A DNA stretch of 64,000 nucleotides from contig CALEFA010000063.1 in NCBI GenBank assembly GCA_937876775.1, positions 62,001 to 126,000 of the forward strand, read 5' to 3'. The notes under the pieces are model-generated. The model saw only the letters and a program-made list of their open reading frames with translations, had not been told where the DNA came from and did no database searches. The translations under genes and the position numbers were made by a program. Source of the DNA: an uncultured Rhodobiaceae bacterium (GTDB taxonomy: Bacteria > Pseudomonadota > Alphaproteobacteria > RS24). Of the stretch, positions 1-9,516 are shown piece by piece (the first letter of the stretch is position 1; each line of letters starts with the position of its first letter).

Positions 1-620
1 TGGGCTTGTATGACAAATATGTATTGCCACGATTTCTGAACACCGCTTGCGGCACCAAGCCAGTGCGTAAGCAACGCGAAAAAGTTGTGCCGCATTGCGA
101 AGGCCGCGTGCTGGAAATTGGCATGGGAACAGGCCTCAATCTGGAATTTTACGACCCTTCAAAAGTAGACATGGTATTTGGTCTTGAACCAGCTGCTGAA
201 ATGGTTGCGCGGGCCAAACCTTTGGCCGATGCGGCACCGTTTCCGGTTGAATTCATTGATCTGCCGGGCGAAGAAATTCCGCTCGAAGATAATAGTGTCG
301 ACACAGTTTTGTTGACTTATACACTGTGCACAATCCCCGGCACATTGGCCGCCATGCAAGGCATGCGCCGTGTTTTGAAGCCTGGTGGTAAATTGATTTT
401 TTCTGAGCATGGGCGCGCGCCAGATGCGGCCATTAACAAATGGCAAGACCGTCTTAATGGTGTCTGGGGACACATTGCCGGCGGCTGCAATATCAATCGT
501 GATATTCCGCATTTGATTGAACAGGGTGGTTTCAAAATCACCGATATGGATCAAATGTATGTGCCATCGACACCGCGCGTGTTGGGCTACACCTATTGGG
601 GAGCGGCGGAAATCCGCTAA
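1..620 (+). CDS. Class I SAM-dependent methyltransferase (first base of start codon outside window)
   Basis: A small Rossmann-fold methyltransferase. Motif I (E39-I-G-M-G-T-G45) and an acidic motif around VFGLEP are followed by a PLEDNSVDTVLLTYTLC segment and VLKPGGKL, the usual order of the UbiE/Methyltransf_11 group. The window opens with TGGGCTTGTATGAC; with one preceding A this reads ATG GGC TTG TAT GAC, giving M-G-L-Y-D-K-Y-V-L-P-R, the typical opening of this family. I therefore infer the true start is one base before the window and the protein is 206 aa, complete apart from that base. The substrate cannot be told; relatives act on lipids or small molecules. It lies about 100 bp upstream of the SOS cassette and is probably unrelated to it. 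Confidence 0.85.
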   Translation, partial: GLYDKYVLPRFLNTACGTKPVRKQREKVVPHCEGRVLEIGMGTGLNLEFYDPSKVDMVFGLEPAAEMVARAKPLADAAPFPVEFIDLPGEEIPLEDNSVDTVLLTYTLCTIPGTLAAMQGMRRVLKPGGKLIFSEHGRAPDAAINKWQDRLNGVWGHIAGGCNINRDIPHLIEQGGFKITDMDQMYVPSTPRVLGYTYWGAAEIR

Positions 621-654
621 TCAGGTAAAAGTTTTGTAAATTCTGTCGGGAGGC

Positions 655-694
655 TTGACTCTAGCGCGTCATTAAAATAGAACAAAAAAAGAAC
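655..694 (+). promoter_or_regulatory. SOS promoter with LexA box upstream of imuA
   Basis: GAAC-A7-GAAC at 680-694 exactly matches the alphaproteobacterial LexA operator, known as the direct repeat GTTC-N7-GTTC (read here on the other strand). A -35-like TTGACT (655-660) sits 17 bp upstream of a -10-like TAGAAC (678-683), so the operator would overlap the -10. The box lies 28 bp before the imuA ATG and should repress the whole imuA-imuB-dnaE2 unit until DNA damage. Box identity is seen directly; promoter hexamers are inferred. Confidence 0.85.
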
Positions 695-722
695 AAAAAA
701 GCAAATATAGCAGGCACGCCAG

Positions 723-1490
723 ATGGATGACGCGGAAAAAAGACCACAGATTAATGCGCTGAATCGCCAAAAAATTGTACGACTACGCAAAAAAATAGAG
801 CGTTTTGAACCGCTTAGCCAATCTGCCGCACATATCACCACGGGCTTTGACGCGATTGATACTTATCTTACTGCCCATGTGAGCGGCGGCGGGCTGGCTT
901 TAGGGGGCGTGCATGAAATTATCGCCGCACGCACGGGTGATATGGCAGCGGCGCTGGGTTTTGCGCATCATCTTGCGTCGCGGTTTCGTGGTGCGCAAAC
1001 TGCTTTGCTCTATGGGCAGACCCATGCCGGCGTGCGCGATACCGGCCAGCCCTATGCACCGGCTTTAATGTCCCGCGATGATTTGATTTATCTGGATGGT
1101 GTCAGCCTGCCGGAGTTGATGTGGGCAGGCGAGGAAGCGCTGAGCTGTGATGCCATTGGTTGTATTATTCTGGCCAGCACCGAAGAAGCGCCAAATTTTA
1201 CCTTTAGCCGTCGTTTGTCGATGACCGCGCGCAGTGTCGACCGGCCCTTGATTATGGCTCTGGGTGCCAGTGCAGCGGGTACCGCTTCGGCGGCGGCCAG
1301 TCGTTGGCAAGTGCAAGCCATCGCTAATAATGGTTGGCAGCTAACGCTTACCCGTCTGCGTAGCAGCTATCGTCAGACGCCGCCGACACAGGGGTGGCAA
1401 GTGTTCGCAGCGGCGCCACAAAGCGACGCGGATGGCGGCGCCAAGACACCAGAAATTGTCGCTGAACCGCGCCAGTTAGCGACAAATTAA
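723..1490 (+). CDS. imuA: ImuA, RecA-like SOS mutagenesis protein
   Basis: First gene of the LexA-controlled mutasome cassette; 255 aa, normal for the family. The N-terminus is basic and predicted helical (residues 1-30). A RecA-fold core begins near residue 35 with the stretch SGGGLALGGVHEI, which occupies the position of a P-loop without being a canonical GxxxxGKT. ImuA works with ImuB and DnaE2 in translesion synthesis and damage-induced mutagenesis, probably by modulating RecA/ImuB interactions. It is followed after 11 bp by imuB, so the three genes are one operon. The ATG at 723 is chosen because it follows the LexA box closely; no strong ribosome-binding site is visible. Confidence 0.9.
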   Translation: MDDAEKRPQINALNRQKIVRLRKKIERFEPLSQSAAHITTGFDAIDTYLTAHVSGGGLALGGVHEIIAARTGDMAAALGFAHHLASRFRGAQTALLYGQTHAGVRDTGQPYAPALMSRDDLIYLDGVSLPELMWAGEEALSCDAIGCIILASTEEAPNFTFSRRLSMTARSVDRPLIMALGASAAGTASAAASRWQVQAIANNGWQLTLTRLRSSYRQTPPTQGWQVFAAAPQSDADGGAKTPEIVAEPRQLATN

Positions 1491-1501
1491 GGCGGTGAGT
1501 G

Positions 1502-3163
1502 ATGACAGATTTGACGCCACAAGAGCCTCCAAAGACACCAATTGGTGATTTTACTTTCAAGCCGCAAGCGACCGGAAGGCGCATTGTGTCTTTATGGTTT
1601 CCCTATTGGCTGGTGCAAAGCTATGGCGCCGGATTTGATGCCACGCGGCCATTTGTTCTGGTTGATAAGCAGAAAAACACCCAGCGCGTTGTGGCGGTGA
1701 CACCATTGGCAGAAGCTGTTGGTTTGCACGCTCATATGTCGCTTGCCGATGCCCGCGCTTTAGTGCCCGATTTGCAAACCGCCCCTGTATTATGGCCAGC
1801 GGCGCAGGAAAAATTAGAAAAAACCGCCAAATGGTTGCAGCGCTATACGCCTTGGGTCGGCTATGACGCTCCCGGCGACAGTCCGGCGGATGGGTTCGGC
1901 TTGTTATTAGATATCAGCGGTTGCGCGCATTTATTTGCCGGTGAACGCGCCATGCTGGCTGACATACAGGCGCGTTTTCAGGCCCGGGGCATAACCGTGC
2001 ACGCGGCTGTGGCGGGCACGATTGGCGCAGCTTGGGGGCTGGCGCGGTTTCGCCGCCAGCGCGAAGCAGTGATTTTGCCGCCGCAGCAAGAAACTGACGC
2101 CATGCTTGAGTTGCCGCCTGCCGCTTTGCGATTGACGCCGCAACATCTCGATTTATGCCGACGGCTTGGGTTGGATAAGGTGTCAGAATTGGCAAAATTC
2201 GCGCGTCCTGCTTTGACCCGTCGCTTCGGACCATTGCCGGTGATGCGCATGGAACAGGCATTTGGTCATGCCGGCGAGGCGCTAAGCCCTTGTGTGCCAG
2301 AGCCAGAGTTTCTGGTGCAAAAATTATTGCCACAAGGCATCACGCAATTGCCCGCTTTGGCCGATTTGCTGACGCCGCTTTGTGCACAGCTAGCGATCAA
2401 ATTAGAAGCCGCCGGGCAGGGCGCGCAACGGCTCGATTTGGTGCTGACCCGTACCGATAATGCGGTAATGGCCTTATCTTTGCGTTTGGCGCATCCGTCT
2501 GCTGCGCCGAGCCATATGACGCGGCTGTTTGCTGATCGGTTGGAACGCTTGCGCAGCGGAGTGGATATTGGGTTGGGGGTTGAAAAGTTGCTGCTGGTGG
2601 CTAGCCAGACGGCGCCGATCAGCCCGCCACAAACCGCTATGGGTCTACAAGGGCGAAGTCATACACCACCGGCGGCATCGGCTTTGGCGCAGTTGATCGA
2701 CCGTTTGATCGGGCGCTTGGGCCCGCAGCGCGTGGTGCGTCCTGTGGCGCAGCCGTCTTATATTCCAGAACGCGCGGTCGACTTTATTCCAATATTAGCC
2801 GCCGCCGAGCCACCATCAAAACTGGCCTTTGATGGCTCGCCGAGTATTCACACGCGCCCGCTTTTTATGCTGTGCGCGCCAGAACCGATTGAGGTCATTG
2901 CCGAGGTGCCAGAAGGTGCGCCATTTCGCTTTCGTTGGCGCCGGGTGTTGCATGAAGTGGTCGCCGCTCAGGGGCCAGAGCGCATTAGCCCTGAATGGTG
3001 GCAAGAAGTCTTCGGCACAAAATCGCGCAGTCATAACCGCCAGACGCGCGACTATTTTCGCATTGAAGATAATAATGGCTATCGTTTTTGGCTCTATCGT
3101 GATGGCCTATATGAGCGCGAAACCCAACAGCCCAAATGGTTCATGCATGGGGTGTTTGCCTGA
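1502..3163 (+). CDS. imuB: ImuB, catalytically dead Y-family polymerase homologue
   Basis: Y-family (DinB/UmuC) fold protein of 553 aa that acts as the hub of the ImuABC mutasome rather than as a polymerase. The metal-binding acidic motif after the first strand is replaced by RRIVSLWFPYWLV, and the second motif reads LLLDISGCAHLFAGE, both typical of inactive ImuB. The segment Q377-T-A-M-G-L382 is where I would expect the beta-clamp binding peptide and is only a loose match. An upstream in-frame GTG at 1499 is possible, but the ATG at 1502 sits better after GGCGGTGAG. The stop overlaps the dnaE2 start as TGATG, indicating translational coupling. Confidence 0.9.
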   Translation: MTDLTPQEPPKTPIGDFTFKPQATGRRIVSLWFPYWLVQSYGAGFDATRPFVLVDKQKNTQRVVAVTPLAEAVGLHAHMSLADARALVPDLQTAPVLWPAAQEKLEKTAKWLQRYTPWVGYDAPGDSPADGFGLLLDISGCAHLFAGERAMLADIQARFQARGITVHAAVAGTIGAAWGLARFRRQREAVILPPQQETDAMLELPPAALRLTPQHLDLCRRLGLDKVSELAKFARPALTRRFGPLPVMRMEQAFGHAGEALSPCVPEPEFLVQKLLPQGITQLPALADLLTPLCAQLAIKLEAAGQGAQRLDLVLTRTDNAVMALSLRLAHPSAAPSHMTRLFADRLERLRSGVDIGLGVEKLLLVASQTAPISPPQTAMGLQGRSHTPPAASALAQLIDRLIGRLGPQRVVRPVAQPSYIPERAVDFIPILAAAEPPSKLAFDGSPSIHTRPLFMLCAPEPIEVIAEVPEGAPFRFRWRRVLHEVVAAQGPERISPEWWQEVFGTKSRSHNRQTRDYFRIEDNNGYRFWLYRDGLYERETQQPKWFMHGVFA

Positions 3164-6100
3164 TGGATGAAGCGACAGGCAATCGGTTTTCTGAACTGGC
3201 AGCGATTTCTAATTTTAGTTTTTTGCGTGGGGCGGCGCACCCACAAGAAATGGTGCTGGAAGCGGCGACATTGGGCTATCAGGCGATTGGCCTAGCCGAC
3301 CGCAACACACTGGCTGGCGTGGTGCGTGCCCATGCAGCGGCCCGTGACATTGGCTTGCGCTTTGTGCCGGGCGCCCGTTTGGTAACGCAATGTGGTTTTG
3401 AAGTGATTGCCTATCCGCATGATCGCGCCGCTTATGGTGCCTTGTCGCAATGTCTGACGCGCGGCAATCGGCGGGCCGGCAAGGGCCAATGCCTATTATA
3501 TATCGACGACATATTGAAGCTGGCAAAAGTGGAGAAATTTTGCTGGCTGATTGTCCCTCCGCCTGAGCTGGCCGCATCATTCCGCGATAGTGTGGCGCTT
3601 CTGGCGGCCAGCAGTCACCATGTTTACACGCTTTTAGTGCCGCTTTACGGGGCTGATGATACGGCGTGGTTTGGCCAAATTGCCGCTCTCGCCGATTGGG
3701 CGGGGGCCGGGCTGATTGCCAGTTTTGACCCGCTTTATCACAATCCAATGCGGCGCCCGTTGCAAGATGTGGTGGTGTGTATTCGTCACCATTGCACATT
3801 GCAAGAAGCCGGCTATCGTTTGGCAGCTCATGCTGAGCGGTATTTGAAGCCAAGTACGGAAGCGCAACGTTTATTCGAGGCTTATCCAAATGCTTTGCGC
3901 AATATTGAAACAGTATTGAAGGTCTGCACATTCTCGCTTGATGAGCTGGCTTATCAATATCCTGAGGATGCGTTTGATGCGAGTTTGTCGCCGCAGGCCT
4001 TATTGGAAAAGTACACATGGGAAGGCGCGGCGGCGCGATTTCCAGACGGCGTGCCCGCCAAATTAGAAAAAACCCTGCACCATGAATTGGCGCTGATTGA
4101 CCAGCTTTCCTATGCGCCATATTTTTTGACGGTTCATGACATTGTCAATTTCGCCCGTCGCAAACATATTCTATGTCAGGGGCGCGGCAGTGCGGCCAAT
4201 TCTGCGGTTTGTTATTGCGTCGGTATCACCGCCGTTGACCCCAGTCGTCTGGATTTATTATTCGAACGATTTATCTCCGCCGAACGCAATGAGCCACCCG
4301 ATATTGATATTGATTTCGAACACGAAAGGCGTGAAGAAGTCATTCAATATATTTACCAAAAATATGGCCGCGATCGGGCCGGTATTGCCGCGACGGTGAT
4401 TACCTATCGTAGTCGCTCGGCGGTGCGCGAAGTGGCCAAAGTCATGGGTTTGTCGGCCGATGTCGCCAGCGCCCTTTTATCGGTCAGCTGGGGCAGTGGA
4501 AACCAGCCCCCACCGCGCGACCATATCACCATGTTGGGGCTCGACCCCGACGCTATTGGTCTGGCTGCAACGCTTGATATGGCGGCGCAGTTAATTGGCT
4601 TTCCGCGCCATTTATCGCAACATGTCGGCGGCTTTGTGGTGACCAATCAACGCCTCGACACGCTGGTGCCGATTGGCAATGCGGCCATGCAGGAGCGCAC
4701 CTTCATCGAATGGGATAAAGATGATCTCGACACATTAGGGATTTTGAAAATTGATATTTTGGCGCTTGGCATGTTGTCGGCGATCCGCCGCAGTTTCGAT
4801 CTAATCGCCGCGCATCACCAGCGTAATTTGGAGCTGGCCAATGTGCCACCCGAAGATAGTTCGGTTTACGATATGTTATGCCGTGGCGAGTCGATTGGGG
4901 TTTTTCAGGTCGAAAGTCGGGCGCAAATGAATATGCTGCCGCGCCTCAAACCGCGCGATTTTTATGATTTGGTGATTGAGGTAGCGATTGTCCGCCCGGG
5001 GCCAATTCAAGGCGATATGGTGCATCCTTATTTGCGTCGCCGTAATGGTGAGGAGGCGGTCGAATTTCCGTCGCAAGAATTGGAAGATGTGCTGAGCAAA
5101 ACCCTCGGCGTGCCTTTATTTCAAGAACAAGCCATGCGTATTGCGGTGGCGGCGGCTGGGTTTACACCATCGGAATCCGATCAATTGCGCCGCGCCATGG
5201 CAACCTTTCGCAAAACCGGCGTGATTCATGAATTCGGCCTGCGCTTAGTTAATGGCATGGTGGCGCGCGGCTATGAAAAGGACTTTGCCGAACGCTGCTT
5301 TCGTCAAATTGAGGGGTTTGGCGAATATGGTTTTCCCGAAAGCCATGCCGCCAGTTTTGCGTTTTTGGTTTATGTTTCGGCGTGGCTGAAACATCATTAT
5401 CCGGCGGCGTTTTGCGCCGCGTTAATCAATAGCCAGCCAATGGGGTTTTATGCTCCGGCGCAATTGCTCGGCGAAGCGCGCCGCCAAGGCGTGGTCGCGC
5501 AACCGGTTTGCATTAATGCCTCCGACGCGGAAGCTGATTTGGAAATCAACAGCGATGCGCAAGGGCTGGCGCGTGTTGATTTGCGGCTTGGCTTTAATCA
5601 AATCACCGGACTTGCCTCGGCTGATGGTGAAGCGATTGTGGCGGCCCGACAAATGGGTGGCGCCTTTGATAGTGTGGCCGATTGCGCCCGCCGTGTAGGC
5701 CTTGGGGTTGGCACTTTGGAGCGTTTGGCGCGGGCTGATGCGTTTGCTAGCTTGGGTCTATCGCGTCGCCAAGCTCTGTGGGCGGTGCGGGCGCTGGCGC
5801 CGGAACAAAAATCCGCGGCGCTTCCTTTGTTTGACAAGCAAGGGGTTCCAACAACGCCGTTTGAAGACGAGGCCAGTGCTGATTTGCCAGCCTTGGCGCC
5901 GGGCATGGAGGTGCTTGAGGATTATGCCAGTTTGCGCTTATCGTTGCGCAATCATCCGCTGGCGTTTTTGCGGGCTGGCTTGCAACGCGCGCATGTTCAC
6001 CAATTACTAGACTTACAAAATGCCGCTTCTGGGCGGCGCATGAGCGTGGCTGGTTTGGTGATTTGTCGGCAGCGCCCAGGCAGTGCCAAAGGGGTTGTCT

Positions 6101-6399
6101 TTCTGACGCTGGAAGATGAAACCGGCACGGGCAATATTGTGGTCTGGCCCGACCGGTTTGAGCAATTTCGGGCGACAGTCATTGGCGCCCGTCTTATGCG
6201 TATTGAAGGGCGGGTGCAGCGCAGCGGTATTGTGGTGCATTTAGTGGCTGAAAGATTGACCGATATATCCGACCAGCTGATGCAGTTAATGCAGCAAAAA
6301 GGGGTGCCGTCGAACACCGCTTTGCCCAAACCCTTGCGCGGCAAAAGCCAAGTCGGACGGCGTACGCCTCGCGAAATGCCCTGGCGCGGCGAAGAGTAA
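3163..6399 (+). CDS. dnaE2: Error-prone DNA polymerase DnaE2 (ImuC)
   Basis: Catalytic C-family polymerase of the ImuABC mutasome, 1078 aa. An N-terminal PHP domain starts with SNFSFLRGAAHP. The palm carries P-D-I-D-I-D-F with catalytic D380 and D382, and the third carboxylate is probably D531 in KIDIL. Finger and helix-hairpin-helix regions follow, and a C-terminal OB fold (about 930-1040) contains VWPDRFEQFR. The first in-frame ATG is at 3136 inside imuB, but the ATG at 3163 overlaps the imuB stop (TGATG) and gives the usual short N-terminus, so it is preferred. The product performs mutagenic bypass of lesions during SOS. The stop is 3 bp from the convergent trxB stop. Confidence 0.95.
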   Translation: MDEATGNRFSELAAISNFSFLRGAAHPQEMVLEAATLGYQAIGLADRNTLAGVVRAHAAARDIGLRFVPGARLVTQCGFEVIAYPHDRAAYGALSQCLTRGNRRAGKGQCLLYIDDILKLAKVEKFCWLIVPPPELAASFRDSVALLAASSHHVYTLLVPLYGADDTAWFGQIAALADWAGAGLIASFDPLYHNPMRRPLQDVVVCIRHHCTLQEAGYRLAAHAERYLKPSTEAQRLFEAYPNALRNIETVLKVCTFSLDELAYQYPEDAFDASLSPQALLEKYTWEGAAARFPDGVPAKLEKTLHHELALIDQLSYAPYFLTVHDIVNFARRKHILCQGRGSAANSAVCYCVGITAVDPSRLDLLFERFISAERNEPPDIDIDFEHERREEVIQYIYQKYGRDRAGIAATVITYRSRSAVREVAKVMGLSADVASALLSVSWGSGNQPPPRDHITMLGLDPDAIGLAATLDMAAQLIGFPRHLSQHVGGFVVTNQRLDTLVPIGNAAMQERTFIEWDKDDLDTLGILKIDILALGMLSAIRRSFDLIAAHHQRNLELANVPPEDSSVYDMLCRGESIGVFQVESRAQMNMLPRLKPRDFYDLVIEVAIVRPGPIQGDMVHPYLRRRNGEEAVEFPSQELEDVLSKTLGVPLFQEQAMRIAVAAAGFTPSESDQLRRAMATFRKTGVIHEFGLRLVNGMVARGYEKDFAERCFRQIEGFGEYGFPESHAASFAFLVYVSAWLKHHYPAAFCAALINSQPMGFYAPAQLLGEARRQGVVAQPVCINASDAEADLEINSDAQGLARVDLRLGFNQITGLASADGEAIVAARQMGGAFDSVADCARRVGLGVGTLERLARADAFASLGLSRRQALWAVRALAPEQKSAALPLFDKQGVPTTPFEDEASADLPALAPGMEVLEDYASLRLSLRNHPLAFLRAGLQRAHVHQLLDLQNAASGRRMSVAGLVICRQRPGSAKGVVFLTLEDETGTGNIVVWPDRFEQFRATVIGARLMRIEGRVQRSGIVVHLVAERLTDISDQLMQLMQQKGVPSNTALPKPLRGKSQVGRRTPREMPWRGEE

Positions 6400-6402
6400 A
6401 CC

Positions 6403-8408
<2,006 letters not shown>

Positions 8409-8419
8409 GGCTTTTCCTG

Positions 8420-8434
8420 TAGAAATATTTCAAA
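8420..8434. promoter_or_regulatory. Candidate Lrp/AsnC operator
   Basis: The intergenic region between the ELM1-family gene and the lrp-like gene holds the perfect 10-bp palindrome GAAATATTTC (8422-8431) inside TAGAAATATTTCAAA. This resembles the degenerate Lrp box (YAGHAWATTWTDCTR) at about 9 of 15 positions. Its place, about 50 bp before the regulator's ATG, fits autoregulation. Assignment is inferred. Confidence 0.35.
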
Positions 8435-8483
8435 CTTCGGTATTATTATTACGTTGTTTGCTCAATTTGGGACAGAAAAAACT

Positions 8484-8963
8484 ATGAAAGAGTCACGGCT
8501 CGATAGTATTGACCTTAAAATCATTGCCGCTTTGCAGGACGATGGCCGCATGACCAATGTTGATTTGGCGCAGCGTGTTGGTATTTCTGCGCCGCCGTGT
8601 TTGCGCCGCGTCAGGGCTTTGGAAAATGCGGGTTTCATTAAAGGCTATCACGCCAGCGTCGATGGCCAAATGTTAGGGTTTGGGGTGACGGTATTTGCCA
8701 TGGTCGGTCTCGATAGCCAGGCCGAGAGCGATTTGCAGGCTTTTGAAAAGCGCGTCAATGAATGGCCAGAAGTACGCGAATGCCATATGCTGAATGGCGA
8801 GATTGATTTTATTTTGAAATGCGTCTCTTCAGATCTGGCCAGTTTTCAAGAGTTTCTGACACAAAAACTAACCTCGGCCCCGAATGTGGCGCATGTACGC
8901 ACATCATTGACCATTCGTCAGTCGAAACATGCGGCTGGCATGCCGATTAATTTATCTAAATAA
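8484..8963 (+). CDS. Lrp/AsnC family transcriptional regulator
   Basis: A 159-aa leucine-responsive-type regulator. The N-terminal winged helix spans about residues 6-65 (D-L-K-I-I-A-A-L-Q, then [16 protein letters not shown] as the recognition helix). The C-terminal RAM effector domain follows (about 70-150, with a V-R-E-C-H-x-L-N-G-E-I-D-F signature). The open frame extends upstream to 8181, but that part overlaps the divergent ELM1 gene; ATG 8484 gives the standard length. Family members sense amino acids as octamers and often autoregulate. The last 8 bp overlap the convergent greA end. Confidence 0.9.
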   Translation: MKESRLDSIDLKIIAALQDDGRMTNVDLAQRVGISAPPCLRRVRALENAGFIKGYHASVDGQMLGFGVTVFAMVGLDSQAESDLQAFEKRVNEWPEVRECHMLNGEIDFILKCVSSDLASFQEFLTQKLTSAPNVAHVRTSLTIRQSKHAAGMPINLSK

Positions 8964-9429
8964 ATTTAACCCCGAGAATTTCATAGGATTTGCCGCCGCC
9001 GGGTGTGTTGACCTCGACGCTGTCGCCAACCTCTTTACCAATCAGCGCACGGGCAATCGGCGAGGCGATAGAGATTTTACCAGCTTCGACATTGGCTTCA
9101 TATTCGCCGACAATTTGATAAGTTGTTTCGACATCGGTGTCTTCATCGACCAATTCGACGGTGGCGCCGAATTTGACGGTATTGCCACTGAGCGCGGCGA
9201 CATCAATAATCTCAGCCCGATTGAGCATGTCTTCAAGCTCCATCACCCGACCCTCATTGTGGCTCTGCTGTTCTTTGGCGGCGTGATATTCGGCGTTTTC
9301 TGACAAATCACCATGCGCACGCGCTTCGGCAATGGCGCGAATGATGCGCTGGCGGTCAGGGCCCTTTAATTTTTTAATCTCGGCGTTCAGCGTCTCATAG
9401 CCGCTGGCCGTCATTGGTACGGTTTCCAT
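8956..9429 (-). CDS. greA: Transcription elongation factor GreA
   Basis: Stimulates transcript cleavage by backtracked RNA polymerase. 157 aa, the typical length. An N-terminal coiled-coil hairpin (about residues 10-75) carries the tip motif with D-L-S-E-N-A-E-Y, whose acidic residues reach the polymerase active site. The C-terminal FKBP-like domain ends in [13 protein letters not shown]. The frame continues 24 bp upstream, but ATG 9429 follows GAGAGGGA with good spacing and matches the usual [11 protein letters not shown] start. It lies downstream of carB but has its own likely promoter in the gap. Confidence 0.97.
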   Translation of the reverse strand: METVPMTASGYETLNAEIKKLKGPDRQRIIRAIAEARAHGDLSENAEYHAAKEQQSHNEGRVMELEDMLNRAEIIDVAALSGNTVKFGATVELVDEDTDVETTYQIVGEYEANVEAGKISIASPIARALIGKEVGDSVEVNTPGGGKSYEILGVKFI

Positions 9430-9473
9430 AAAATCCCTCTCACGTGCAACCAAACCGATTGCAAATTTTTATT

Positions 9474-9502
9474 ATTATAATCTTTCAAACTTTAAGGGTT
9501 AA
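9474..9502 (-). promoter_or_regulatory. Probable greA promoter
   Basis: On the minus strand TTAACC (9497-9502) and a perfect TATAAT (9474-9479) are separated by 17 bp. They lie in the 87-bp gap between carB and greA and predict a transcript start near 9467, about 38 nt before greA. greA can therefore be expressed apart from carAB. Confidence 0.6.
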
Positions 9503-9516
9503 GGCAAGCGTGCTTG

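Noticed and set aside
3215-4120. 301-aa open frame antisense to dnaE2
   Set aside because: Low-complexity Pro/His/Arg-rich translation without a ribosome-binding site; a shadow of biased codon use in dnaE2.
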